A program made the position numbers and the translations under genes. The notes under the pieces are model-generated. The model saw only the letters and a list, made by a program, of their open reading frames with translations, had not been told where the DNA came from and did not search any database. A stretch of 64,000 nucleotides of DNA from Capnocytophaga sp. oral taxon 878 (GTDB taxonomy: Bacteria; Bacteroidota; Bacteroidia; Flavobacteriales; Flavobacteriaceae), in contig NZ_CP027229.1 in the NCBI RefSeq assembly GCF_002999135.1, forward strand, positions 744,001 through 808,000. Reading direction: 5' to 3'. Positions 9,248 through 16,242 of the stretch are shown here, in pieces (position 1 is the stretch's first letter; each line of letters begins with the position of its first letter).

Positions 9248-9802
9248 ATGAACGAAGAAATTAATATTATCTTAGACACTACAAACGAAGCGATGCAAGA
9301 AGCATTGCAACACTTGGATAAGGCTTTAGGCAATATCCGTGCTGGTAAGGCAAGTCCGCAAATGGTAAGCAGCGTAATGGTCGATTATTACGGAGCGCAA
9401 ACTCCTCTTAGTCAGGTAGCCAATGTATCAGCGCCCGATTCTCGTACTATCTCCATCCAGCCTTGGGAAAAGAAAATGATCCAGCCTATTGAAAAAGCTA
9501 TCCAAATAGCCAACTTGGGCTTTAACCCTATGAATAACGGCGATATGGTAATTATTACCGTTCCACCTCTTACCGAAGAACGCCGCCGCGAACTTGTAAA
9601 ACAAGCCAAAGGAGAAGGCGAAGACGCCAAAATCAGTGTGCGCAATGCTCGTCAAGATGCTAATAAAGAAATCAAAAAAGTAGAAACTTCCGACGATATT
9701 AAAAAAGATGCCGAAGAGCGCGTACAAAAACTTACCGATAAGTATATCAAAAAAGTAGAAGAAGTATTAGCTGTAAAAGAAGCCGAAATATTAAAAGTTT
9801 AA
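9248..9802 (+). CDS. frr: Ribosome recycling factor
   Basis: 184 residues, the standard RRF length. Signatures include ALGNIRAGKASPQM near the N-terminus, PWEKKMIQPIEKAI, and PPLTEERRRELVKQAKGEGEDAKISVRN in the helical domain. With EF-G it splits the terminated ribosome for another round. It sits between pyrH and prfB, so two translation-termination factors are cotranscribed. Confidence 0.97.
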   Translation: MNEEINIILDTTNEAMQEALQHLDKALGNIRAGKASPQMVSSVMVDYYGAQTPLSQVANVSAPDSRTISIQPWEKKMIQPIEKAIQIANLGFNPMNNGDMVIITVPPLTEERRRELVKQAKGEGEDAKISVRNARQDANKEIKKVETSDDIKKDAEERVQKLTDKYIKKVEEVLAVKEAEILKV

Positions 9803-9809
9803 TGCAAGT

Positions 9810-9832
9810 AAGAGGTAAGCTCCTTACCTCTT
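9810..9832 (+). terminator. Intercistronic hairpin between frr and prfB
   Basis: 10-bp stem AAGAGGTAAG (9810-9819) / CTTACCTCTT (9823-9832) with a 3-base loop. No clear T run follows, so it may only attenuate transcription or protect the upstream message rather than terminate. Confidence 0.45.
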
Positions 9833-9850
9833 GCTTCTTATCTAATAAGA

Positions 9851-10976
9851 ATGACGAATAACGAACAAGTTAAGGATTTAGTGAATCGCCTCGGTGCGTT
9901 AAGGAGGTATCTTTGACATAGATGCCAAACGCATCGAGATAAGTAACGAAGAAGAAAAAACTTTTGCACCCAATTTCTGGGATAACGCCAAAGAGGCCGA
10001 AAAAATAATGCGTGAGCTTCGTACCAAAAAAAAATGGGTAGAAGATTATCAGGAAGCCGAAAGCCTTACCTCCGATGTCGAGGTATTGCTCGATTTCTTT
10101 AAAGAAGGCGAAGCTACCCCCGATGAGGTCGATCACCAATACACCCAAGCCCTACACGCTATCGAGGCATTAGAGTTCCGCAATATGCTCTCCGATGAAG
10201 GCGATGCAATGAGTGCTGTACTCCAAATTACAGCAGGAGCAGGCGGTACCGAAAGTTGCGACTGGGCTTCAATGCTCTTGCGTATGTACACTATGTGGTG
10301 TAATAACCAAAAGTACAAGGTCAAAACACTCAACTTCCAAGAAGGTGATGTAGCAGGCGTCAAAACAGTTACTATTGAAATTGAAGGCGAATATGCCTTT
10401 GGTTATCTCAAAGGAGAAAATGGCGTACATCGCTTAGTGCGTATCTCACCTTTTGATAGCAATGCCAAGCGCCACACTTCTTTTGCCTCGGTATATGTAT
10501 ACCCACTGGCCGATGATACCATTGAAATAGAAATCAACCCTGCCGATATTACCTTCGAGACAATGCGCTCCAGTGGGGCAGGCGGGCAGAATGTGAATAA
10601 AGTAGAGACCGCAGTACGCCTCCGCCACCACCCTACAGGTATTATTATTGAGAACTCCGAAACCCGCAGCCAGCTCGATAATAAAAACAAAGCATTGCAA
10701 TTGCTCAAATCACAACTGTATGAAATAGAACTCAAAAAGCGTCAAGCCAAACGCGATGAGATAGAAGCAGGCAAAATGAAGATAGAATGGGGGTCACAAA
10801 TACGTAACTATGTAATGCACCCTTATAAACTCGTGAAGGATGTACGTACCAGTTATGAATCTACCGATGTAGATAGCGTAATGAACGGCGAACTCGATGA
10901 GTTCCTCAAAGCCTACTTAATGCTTATGGGTACAAGCCGTTCAGGCGACGATGCAAACCCTATATCCAATTTGTAA
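9851..10976 (+). CDS. prfB: Peptide chain release factor 2, expressed by +1 frameshift
   Basis: Frame one starts at ATG 9851 ([14 protein letters not shown]) and stops after 21 codons at TGA 9914-9916. Skipping one base at CTT-T leads into a frame open to 10976, giving 374 residues in total. The joined sequence around the shift (GALRRYL then DIDAKR) is typical RF2. Further signatures are SPF in [14 protein letters not shown] (the UGA/UAA-reading tripeptide) and GGQ in [16 protein letters not shown] for peptidyl-tRNA hydrolysis. The ATG at 10008 is an internal methionine, not the start. RF2 abundance should control its own frameshifting because the in-frame codon is UGA. Confidence 0.96.
9902..9917 (+). 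promoter_or_regulatory. prfB programmed +1 frameshift site
   Basis: AGGAGG (9902-9907), 3 bases, then CTTTGAC (9911-9917). This is the classic RF2 arrangement: an internal Shine-Dalgarno-like element three bases before the slippery CTT, the UGA stop and a following C. Confidence 0.95.
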
Positions 10977-10984
10977 TATCATAT

Positions 10985-11040
10985 ACTTTGCCAAAGGTTA
11001 TAGCACAACAGGCTATAAAACCTTTGGCAAAGTGTTTTTT
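10985..11040 (+). terminator. prfB terminator, member of a dispersed palindrome family
   Basis: Stem of ACTTTGCCAAAGGTT (10985-10999) with AACCTTTGGCAAAGT (11019-11033), prolonged by TATAGC/GCTATA inside, then a run of T (11035-11040). The sequence including the loop TAGCACAACA resembles the palindrome at 33829-33875, so this terminator belongs to a repeat family. Confidence 0.85.
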
Positions 11041-11056
11041 AATAATACATCTATTT

Positions 11057-12052
11057 ATGTACAGCTATTTTACCGACAAATACAATTTAAAAATCATTCA
11101 TTCCCATCAAGGGTATGGTAATTTCATACGATTATACAGAGGAATACCTGTGGAATTATTTTTTATGGATAAGGATATAAAATCATTTGATGATTTTTTG
11201 CCTTTTGCTGATACTGTAAAAAGTATAAATTTTTTGAGGTGCACTTTAGATGATTTGAGTGTACTTACTGAATTTAAAAAACTCAAGGAATTATATATTT
11301 CTAATAGCATTATCCATTCAAAGCGATTTTGTCAATTTCTTCAGTTACCTTCTTTAAAAGAACTGACTATTTCTAATCGAAACTATCCAGAAGAAAATCC
11401 TTATGTATATTCGTTGGCAGAGGCTCATTTGCCTTCTCTGAGGAGTTTAGCCATAGGAGGTTTTGAAACACATAGTTTAAAAGATGTATATTTACCTTCT
11501 TTACGGGAGTTGGTAATGCCTTATTCGGTTAATAGTTTGAAAGGAGCTTATATTCCTTTGCTTGAGAAATTGGATGCTGAACATTTTAAAGAAATAGATG
11601 TTGCATTGCCCAAGCTCAAAAAATTACATATAAAGTTGAAAGGTTTTGATTTCTATTCACTCAAAAATACTCCTAATTTGCGAGAATTGTATGCAATTCA
11701 TACTTATTATGATGACCAGCAAACTTTTGATGGCTTGGAGGTATGCAAAAAATTAAAATATATTGAGATGCTATCTTGTCCTTTTAAAAACTTTCTTCCG
11801 TTTAGCAAGTTGAAATCTCTTGAGCATTTGGATGTGAGTTATGGCTCCGAAATAGAAAGTTTAGAAGGCTTAGAGCAATTGCCAAATTTAAAAAGGCTCT
11901 GTTTGTATGATAATGAATTTATCAAAGAAATAGATGATATATCGCTTATTAAAAATTTAAAAGTATTAGAAATAGAAAAACATAAGGTTCTAAAAATAAT
12001 AGATGAAATAGAGAAACGAGATATTGCACTTTGGATAATACCAGAAGGATAA
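11057..12052 (+). CDS. Cytoplasmic leucine-rich-repeat protein
   Basis: 331 residues from ATG 11057; the longer frame from 10988 would run through the prfB terminator and is rejected. About nine degenerate leucine-rich repeats are visible, for example LPSLKELTISN, LPSLRSLAIGG, LPSLRELVMP, LPKLKKLHIKL, TPNLRELYAI, LKSLEHLDVSY and LPNLKRLCLYDN. There is no signal peptide or membrane segment, so it is probably cytoplasmic and binds protein. Function unknown. No promoter of the usual type was found directly upstream. It ends alone, with about 295 bases before the next gene. Confidence 0.8.
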   Translation: MYSYFTDKYNLKIIHSHQGYGNFIRLYRGIPVELFFMDKDIKSFDDFLPFADTVKSINFLRCTLDDLSVLTEFKKLKELYISNSIIHSKRFCQFLQLPSLKELTISNRNYPEENPYVYSLAEAHLPSLRSLAIGGFETHSLKDVYLPSLRELVMPYSVNSLKGAYIPLLEKLDAEHFKEIDVALPKLKKLHIKLKGFDFYSLKNTPNLRELYAIHTYYDDQQTFDGLEVCKKLKYIEMLSCPFKNFLPFSKLKSLEHLDVSYGSEIESLEGLEQLPNLKRLCLYDNEFIKEIDDISLIKNLKVLEIEKHKVLKIIDEIEKRDIALWIIPEG

Positions 12053-12277
12053 TATATTAGATGATGTAATGTTTAAAACTATTTTAGTGATGTTATTATG
12101 TACAGCCTATCAACCCCACAGATTGTCAGTTATACCAGCTTTCATACTAATAACGGAAATAAGAACCTCAATAGGTACCCCAAATCTTTGAAAGGGGTAA
12201 TGTGATTTTAATATTAGCTTTTTCAAGTCTTGTTACCTCCCTTTTCTAATCTCTCACTTAAAATAATGGAAACTTTT
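12053..12277. other. Intergenic region, no supported gene
   Basis: About 225 bases after the LRR gene. On the minus strand a short coherent stretch (about 12109-12205) reads as FGVPIEVLISVISMKAGITD before a stop; it could be an eroded gene fragment but is too short to assign. Nothing else seen. Confidence 0.4.
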
Positions 12278-12309
12278 TTTGTTTATTAAGTTTTTTTGCC
12301 GTACCTTTG
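12278..12309 (+). promoter_or_regulatory. Promoter of the efflux adaptor gene
   Basis: TTTG (12278-12281), 20 bases, TACCTTTG (12302-12309); the ATG at 12348 follows after a leader of about 30 bases. Confidence 0.8.
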
Positions 12310-12347
12310 CCCCCGAATTTTAAGACTCATAAATTTCATCTAAACAA

Positions 12348-13403
12348 ATGAAGAAAATAATTACCATTATTATTATTGTAGCCCTTTTTGCTTTTACAGG
12401 CTACCGACTTTATTCTAACAAAGAAAAGAACGCTCAAGAAGTAGCTATAGTTGCTCAAAAAGAAGCTCAAGTAGCAGTACGTACTGCCAAAGTAGCTGAT
12501 GAAAAAGTAACAAGCTTCTTCTCTGCTAATGGTACTTTTGAGGCAGAACAAGATTTAAATGTATCGTCAGAAGTAGGCGGACAAGTTATTAAAATCTTTG
12601 TAAAAGAAGGCGATTATGTGAAAGCAGGTCAGGTATTGGCTCAAACAAAAGCCGACAGAACCAATGTACAGCTTGACAATGCCAAAGCAGTACTTGAAAA
12701 TGCAAAAGCCGATTTACAACGCTTTGAAAGTGCTTTTAAAACAGGCGGGGTTACAGCTCAGCAGCTTGAACAAGTACGCCTACAACTTAAAAATGCTCAG
12801 GCTAACTATAACTCTGCTTCTATAGTATCAGGTAATACAGCAGTACGTAGCAAAATTAACGGTATTGTTACTAGCAAAGAGGTTGAAGAAGGAACATTAG
12901 TGAATCCTGGTCAGCCTTTGTTCAATGTAGTAAATATAGATAATCTAAAACTTAAAATCACTGTTGATGAACAACAAGTAAGCAAGCTAAAAGTAGGAAA
13001 CATGGTGAAAATAAAACCAAGTGCTTCAACTGATTTTATTGAAGGTAAAATATCATTTATAGCCCCTAAGTCAAATGGCGCTATGAAGTTTCCTGTCGAA
13101 ATATTAGTGGCTAACAAAGATAAAAATCTAAAAGCCGGTATGTATGCCTCTGCCGAGTTTGCTTCTGCTACCGATAATGCTACCGCTCTTGTGGTACCTC
13201 ATAAGGCTTTTGTAGGTAGTGTAAGTCAAAACAAAATATTTAAAGTAGTAGATGGTAAAGCCCAAATGGTAATTGTAAAAAGTGGCAGAAACTTTGGTGA
13301 TAAAGTAGAAATCATTAGCGGACTTTCTGCTGGAGAAGAGGTAATTACTAGCGGACAAATTAATATTGATAACGGTACTCCTGTAAAGGTAATTACCGAT
13401 TAA
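12348..13403 (+). CDS. Periplasmic adaptor (HlyD/RND membrane fusion protein)
   Basis: 351 residues. An N-terminal membrane anchor (about 4-22) is followed by the biotinyl-lipoyl half-motif (VGGQVIKIFVKEGDYVKAGQVLAQ), an alpha-helical hairpin (about 105-160, rich in Ala, Gln and Lys), the second lipoyl half (VRSKINGIVTSKEVEEGTLVNPGQPLF), a beta-barrel domain and a membrane-proximal domain. Such adaptors link an inner-membrane RND or ABC pump to an outer-membrane channel. Unusually, no pump or TolC-like gene follows: the gene has its own promoter and ends at a bidirectional terminator, so its partners must be encoded elsewhere. Confidence 0.9.
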   Translation: MKKIITIIIIVALFAFTGYRLYSNKEKNAQEVAIVAQKEAQVAVRTAKVADEKVTSFFSANGTFEAEQDLNVSSEVGGQVIKIFVKEGDYVKAGQVLAQTKADRTNVQLDNAKAVLENAKADLQRFESAFKTGGVTAQQLEQVRLQLKNAQANYNSASIVSGNTAVRSKINGIVTSKEVEEGTLVNPGQPLFNVVNIDNLKLKITVDEQQVSKLKVGNMVKIKPSASTDFIEGKISFIAPKSNGAMKFPVEILVANKDKNLKAGMYASAEFASATDNATALVVPHKAFVGSVSQNKIFKVVDGKAQMVIVKSGRNFGDKVEIISGLSAGEEVITSGQINIDNGTPVKVITD

Positions 13404-13423
13404 TTTTAATCTTTAATTAACCT

Positions 13424-13469
13424 AAAAAGGTCAGGCTTGTAGGATATATCCCACAAGCCTGACCTTTTT
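13424..13469. terminator. Bidirectional terminator between convergent genes
   Basis: 17-bp perfect stem AAAAAGGTCAGGCTTGT (13424-13440) / ACAAGCCTGACCTTTTT (13453-13469), 12-base loop that itself holds GGATATATCC. T runs on both strands serve the adaptor gene and the convergent gene ending at 13489. Confidence 0.9.
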
Positions 13470-13488
13470 GAATTCTTATGCTTAAACT

Positions 13489-14322
13489 TTAATCCTTAAA
13501 GAATACACTTACCTTATCGTGGTAATTAATTCCCAAAAGTGATGAGGCTCCTCCTACAGTACGAGTATCACTTTTGTATATACAGAACTGAAGTAAATCT
13601 AATTCATTAAAAATAAGCATCTTCTCTCCATCCATTATGGCTCTATTATTAGCAGGCACTTTAAAGTTTAGTATGTCAGAATAACGATTGTAAATTCTTT
13701 TGAATGAAAAGATATTCACAATCACCTCAAAAGGACGTCCTTTTCCTACCTCCTCAAAAACCTCTCTACTAATATTGGTTACCCCATTTCCATAATGGTC
13801 AATATAAACAATAGAACCGTAAATGTGATTGTTGTTTGAGCTTATTTCGGGTTTAAAATAACTAGCTTCAGTATAAGTGTCAGTAGCACTACCTATTTGC
13901 TCAGGAGTTACCCCTTTGTATAGTTGTTCAGCTATTAGCGGAAAATGGTAAAGAGTAGGGAATAGAGTAGGGGGGGTAATAGCACTGATGTCATATAACT
14001 TTGCATTAGTTTTATTTTCTGCTAAAAGATGAAAAATACCATTGTCAGCTCCAATAAAATAGTGACCATTCAGTAACATTAGCAAATGACGCTTTTCGGG
14101 AGTACGTTCAGCATCTACGCCTATAATATGAATACTTCCTGTAGGAAAATGTTTATAAGCGTTTTTTAGTATAAAAGCTGTTTGAAAAATATCAAAGGGT
14201 GAGACTAAGTGCGAAATATCAGCAATACAAGCATTAGGGCACTTGCTATAAAGAGCCCCTTTTACAGCACCTACCGAGTAATCTCGTAAGCCAAAATCAG
14301 TTGTAAGAGTGATGAATTTCAT
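13489..14322 (-). CDS. SAM hydroxide adenosyltransferase family protein (DUF62)
   Basis: 277 residues. The N-terminus FITLTTDFGLRDYSVGAVKGAL and the motif FIGADNGIFHLL belong to the family that includes SAM-dependent fluorinase/chlorinase and the far commoner SAM hydrolases, which split S-adenosylmethionine with water into adenosine and methionine. The C-terminal part contains GSIVYIDHYGNGVTNIS, also typical. A hydrolase role is expected by default in bacteria lacking organohalogen clusters. No signal peptide. Convergent with the adaptor gene and divergent from nrdA. Confidence 0.85.
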   Translation of the reverse strand: MKFITLTTDFGLRDYSVGAVKGALYSKCPNACIADISHLVSPFDIFQTAFILKNAYKHFPTGSIHIIGVDAERTPEKRHLLMLLNGHYFIGADNGIFHLLAENKTNAKLYDISAITPPTLFPTLYHFPLIAEQLYKGVTPEQIGSATDTYTEASYFKPEISSNNNHIYGSIVYIDHYGNGVTNISREVFEEVGKGRPFEVIVNIFSFKRIYNRYSDILNFKVPANNRAIMDGEKMLIFNELDLLQFCIYKSDTRTVGGASSLLGINYHDKVSVFFKD

Positions 14323-14450
14323 ACTTTTTTACCCTTTTTCTTCTAAAGAAGAAGTGTTTTTCTGGCGCAAAAATATAATTTTCTACTGATATACCAAAGC
14401 CCGATCAATAGTTTTTTAATATTGTTGAAAACTTTGTTGATAACTTATAC

Positions 14451-14481
14451 TTTGTAAATTGAATTTAAAGCCGTTAATTTG
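14451..14481 (+). promoter_or_regulatory. Promoter of nrdA
   Basis: TTTG (14451-14454), 19 bases, TTAATTTG (14474-14481), one mismatch to the -7 consensus. It lies between the longer frame start at 14459 and the ATG at 14501, favouring the latter. Confidence 0.65.
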
Positions 14482-14500
14482 CACCCCGAAAAAAGAAATT

Positions 14501-16156
14501 ATGGAGGAGCAAAAAGATATATGGTGGCTCAATGATGAGTCAGAACAAATTCTCAACCGAGGATATTTATTAAAGGGCGAAAGCGTAGAAGGAGCTATCG
14601 ACCGCATTACACATGCGGCGGCTCGTAGGCTTTATAAGCCCGAATTACAGCCTGCTTTTAAAGAGATGATTACTAAGGGCTGGATTAGTTTTTCATCGCC
14701 TATATGGGCTAATATGGGTACCGAAAGAGGGTTGCCTATTTCTTGTTTTAACGTACATGTACCCGATAGTATTGAGGGTATTACTCACAAGTTAGGCGAG
14801 GTAATTATGCAAACCAAGATAGGCGGTGGTACTTCTGGTTATTTTGGCGAGTTACGCAGTCGCGGTTCTGCTGTTACCGATAATGGAAAATCAAGTGGAG
14901 CAGTGAGCTTTATGAAACTGTTTGACTCTGCTATGGATGTCGTATCTCAAGGAGGGGTAAGGCGAGGTGCTTTTGCCGCTTACTTAGATATAGACCACCC
15001 CGACGCCGAAGAGTTTTTGCAAATTAAAGATGTAGAATTTCCAATACAAAACCTTTTCTTTGGTCTATGTGTCCCCGACTATTGGATGCAAGAAATGATT
15101 GATGGTGATATGGAAAAACGCCGTCTTTGGGCACGTGTGCTGGAATCACGTCAGCAAAAAGGCTTACCATATATTTTCTTTAGTGATAATGTGAACCGTG
15201 TGCGTCCACAGGTGTATAAGGATAATGATATGACTATCCGTGCTAGTAACTTATGCAGTGAAATTATGTTGCCTTCTAGTGCCGATGAGTCCTTTATATG
15301 CTGCTTATCATCAATGAACTTAGAGTTGTTTGATGAGTGGAAAGATACCAAAGCAGTAAAATTAGCTATTTTCTTCCTCGATGCAGTACTTTCAGAGTTT
15401 ATTGAAAAAACTAAAGGTAACTATTACTTACAGTCAGCACGTAAGTTTGCTATGCGTCATCGTGCATTAGGTTTAGGGGTATTGGGGTATCATTCATACT
15501 TACAGCGCAATATGATTCCGTTTGAAAGTTTTGAAGCTACACAGTTTAATGCTCGTGCCTTCAAACATATTCGTGAAGAAGCTGATAAAGCTACTAAAGA
15601 GTTAGCCCATATTTATGGTGAACCCGAGTTGTTAAAAGGCTATGGTAGGCGTAATACTACTACTATGGCTATTGCTCCTACTACTTCAAGTTCAGCTATT
15701 TTAGGGCAAGTATCACCTGGTATCGAACCTTATTCTAGTAATTATTACAAGGTGGGCTTATCAAAAGGAAACTTTATGCGTAAAAATAAGTATCTTTCCC
15801 AACTATTAGAGGAAAAAGGATTAAATAATGAAGATATATGGCGCTCTATCCGCTTGAATAATGGCTCTGTACAACACTTGCAAGAGCTTACTCAGTTAGA
15901 GAAGAATGTATTTAAAACCTTTAAAGAAATATCTCCTATGGAGATTATATCTCAAGCAGCACAACGACAAGCTTATATAGATCAAGCACAGAGCTTAAAC
16001 TTAAATATTCCTTCTGTAATGCCTATTAAAGATGTAAATAAAGTGATGATTGAGGCTTGGAAGTTAGGAGTGAAATCATTGTATTATCAACGCAGTCAGT
16101 CTGTAGCTAAAGAAATGATAATGAACTTTGTGAATTGCAGTAGCTGCGAAGCATAA
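14501..16156 (+). CDS. nrdA: Class I ribonucleoside-diphosphate reductase, alpha subunit (short form, no ATP-cone)
   Basis: 551 residues from ATG 14501 (MEEQKDIWWL). Catalytic features: Cys 82 (in LPISCFN), Asn 250/Cys 252/Glu 254 (in SNLCSEIML), Cys 268 (in CCLSSMNL), the tyrosine pair 528-529 (LYYQRS) of the radical-transfer path, and the C-terminal redox pair CSSC (546-549). The protein begins where the catalytic barrel begins, so the roughly 90-residue N-terminal ATP-cone of E. coli NrdA is absent. It reduces ribonucleoside diphosphates with an NrdB partner, which is not adjacent here. Monocistronic, with its own promoter and terminator. Confidence 0.93.
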   Translation: MEEQKDIWWLNDESEQILNRGYLLKGESVEGAIDRITHAAARRLYKPELQPAFKEMITKGWISFSSPIWANMGTERGLPISCFNVHVPDSIEGITHKLGEVIMQTKIGGGTSGYFGELRSRGSAVTDNGKSSGAVSFMKLFDSAMDVVSQGGVRRGAFAAYLDIDHPDAEEFLQIKDVEFPIQNLFFGLCVPDYWMQEMIDGDMEKRRLWARVLESRQQKGLPYIFFSDNVNRVRPQVYKDNDMTIRASNLCSEIMLPSSADESFICCLSSMNLELFDEWKDTKAVKLAIFFLDAVLSEFIEKTKGNYYLQSARKFAMRHRALGLGVLGYHSYLQRNMIPFESFEATQFNARAFKHIREEADKATKELAHIYGEPELLKGYGRRNTTTMAIAPTTSSSAILGQVSPGIEPYSSNYYKVGLSKGNFMRKNKYLSQLLEEKGLNNEDIWRSIRLNNGSVQHLQELTQLEKNVFKTFKEISPMEIISQAAQRQAYIDQAQSLNLNIPSVMPIKDVNKVMIEAWKLGVKSLYYQRSQSVAKEMIMNFVNCSSCEA

Positions 16157-16176
16157 ACATTTAGATAATAAATAAT

Positions 16177-16213
16177 AAAAGGGCTGTTCAATATAAAATT
16201 GAACAGCCCTTTT
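16177..16213. terminator. Bidirectional terminator between nrdA and the GH95 gene
   Basis: 16-bp stem AAAAGGGCTGTTCAAT (16177-16192) / ATTGAACAGCCCTTTT (16198-16213), 5-base loop, with A and T runs suited to both directions. Confidence 0.9.
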
Positions 16214-16242
16214 ATTATATTAATATTTTATGATACGAAACT

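Noticed and set aside
9851..9866. Similarity of the prfB start (ACGAATAACGAAC) to the 11-bp AACGAA arrays
   Set aside because: Only one unit matches, and it is explained by the coding sequence MTNNEQ; likely coincidence.
10008..10976. prfB starting at an internal ATG without frameshift
   Set aside because: Would lose the conserved RF2 N-terminus, while the upstream frame plus +1 shift restores it with a textbook AGGAGG/CTTTGAC site.
12109..12205. Short minus-strand peptide containing FGVPIEVLISVISMKAGITD
   Set aside because: Looks protein-like but only about 28 codons before a stop with nothing continuing on either side; could be a relic but cannot be assigned.
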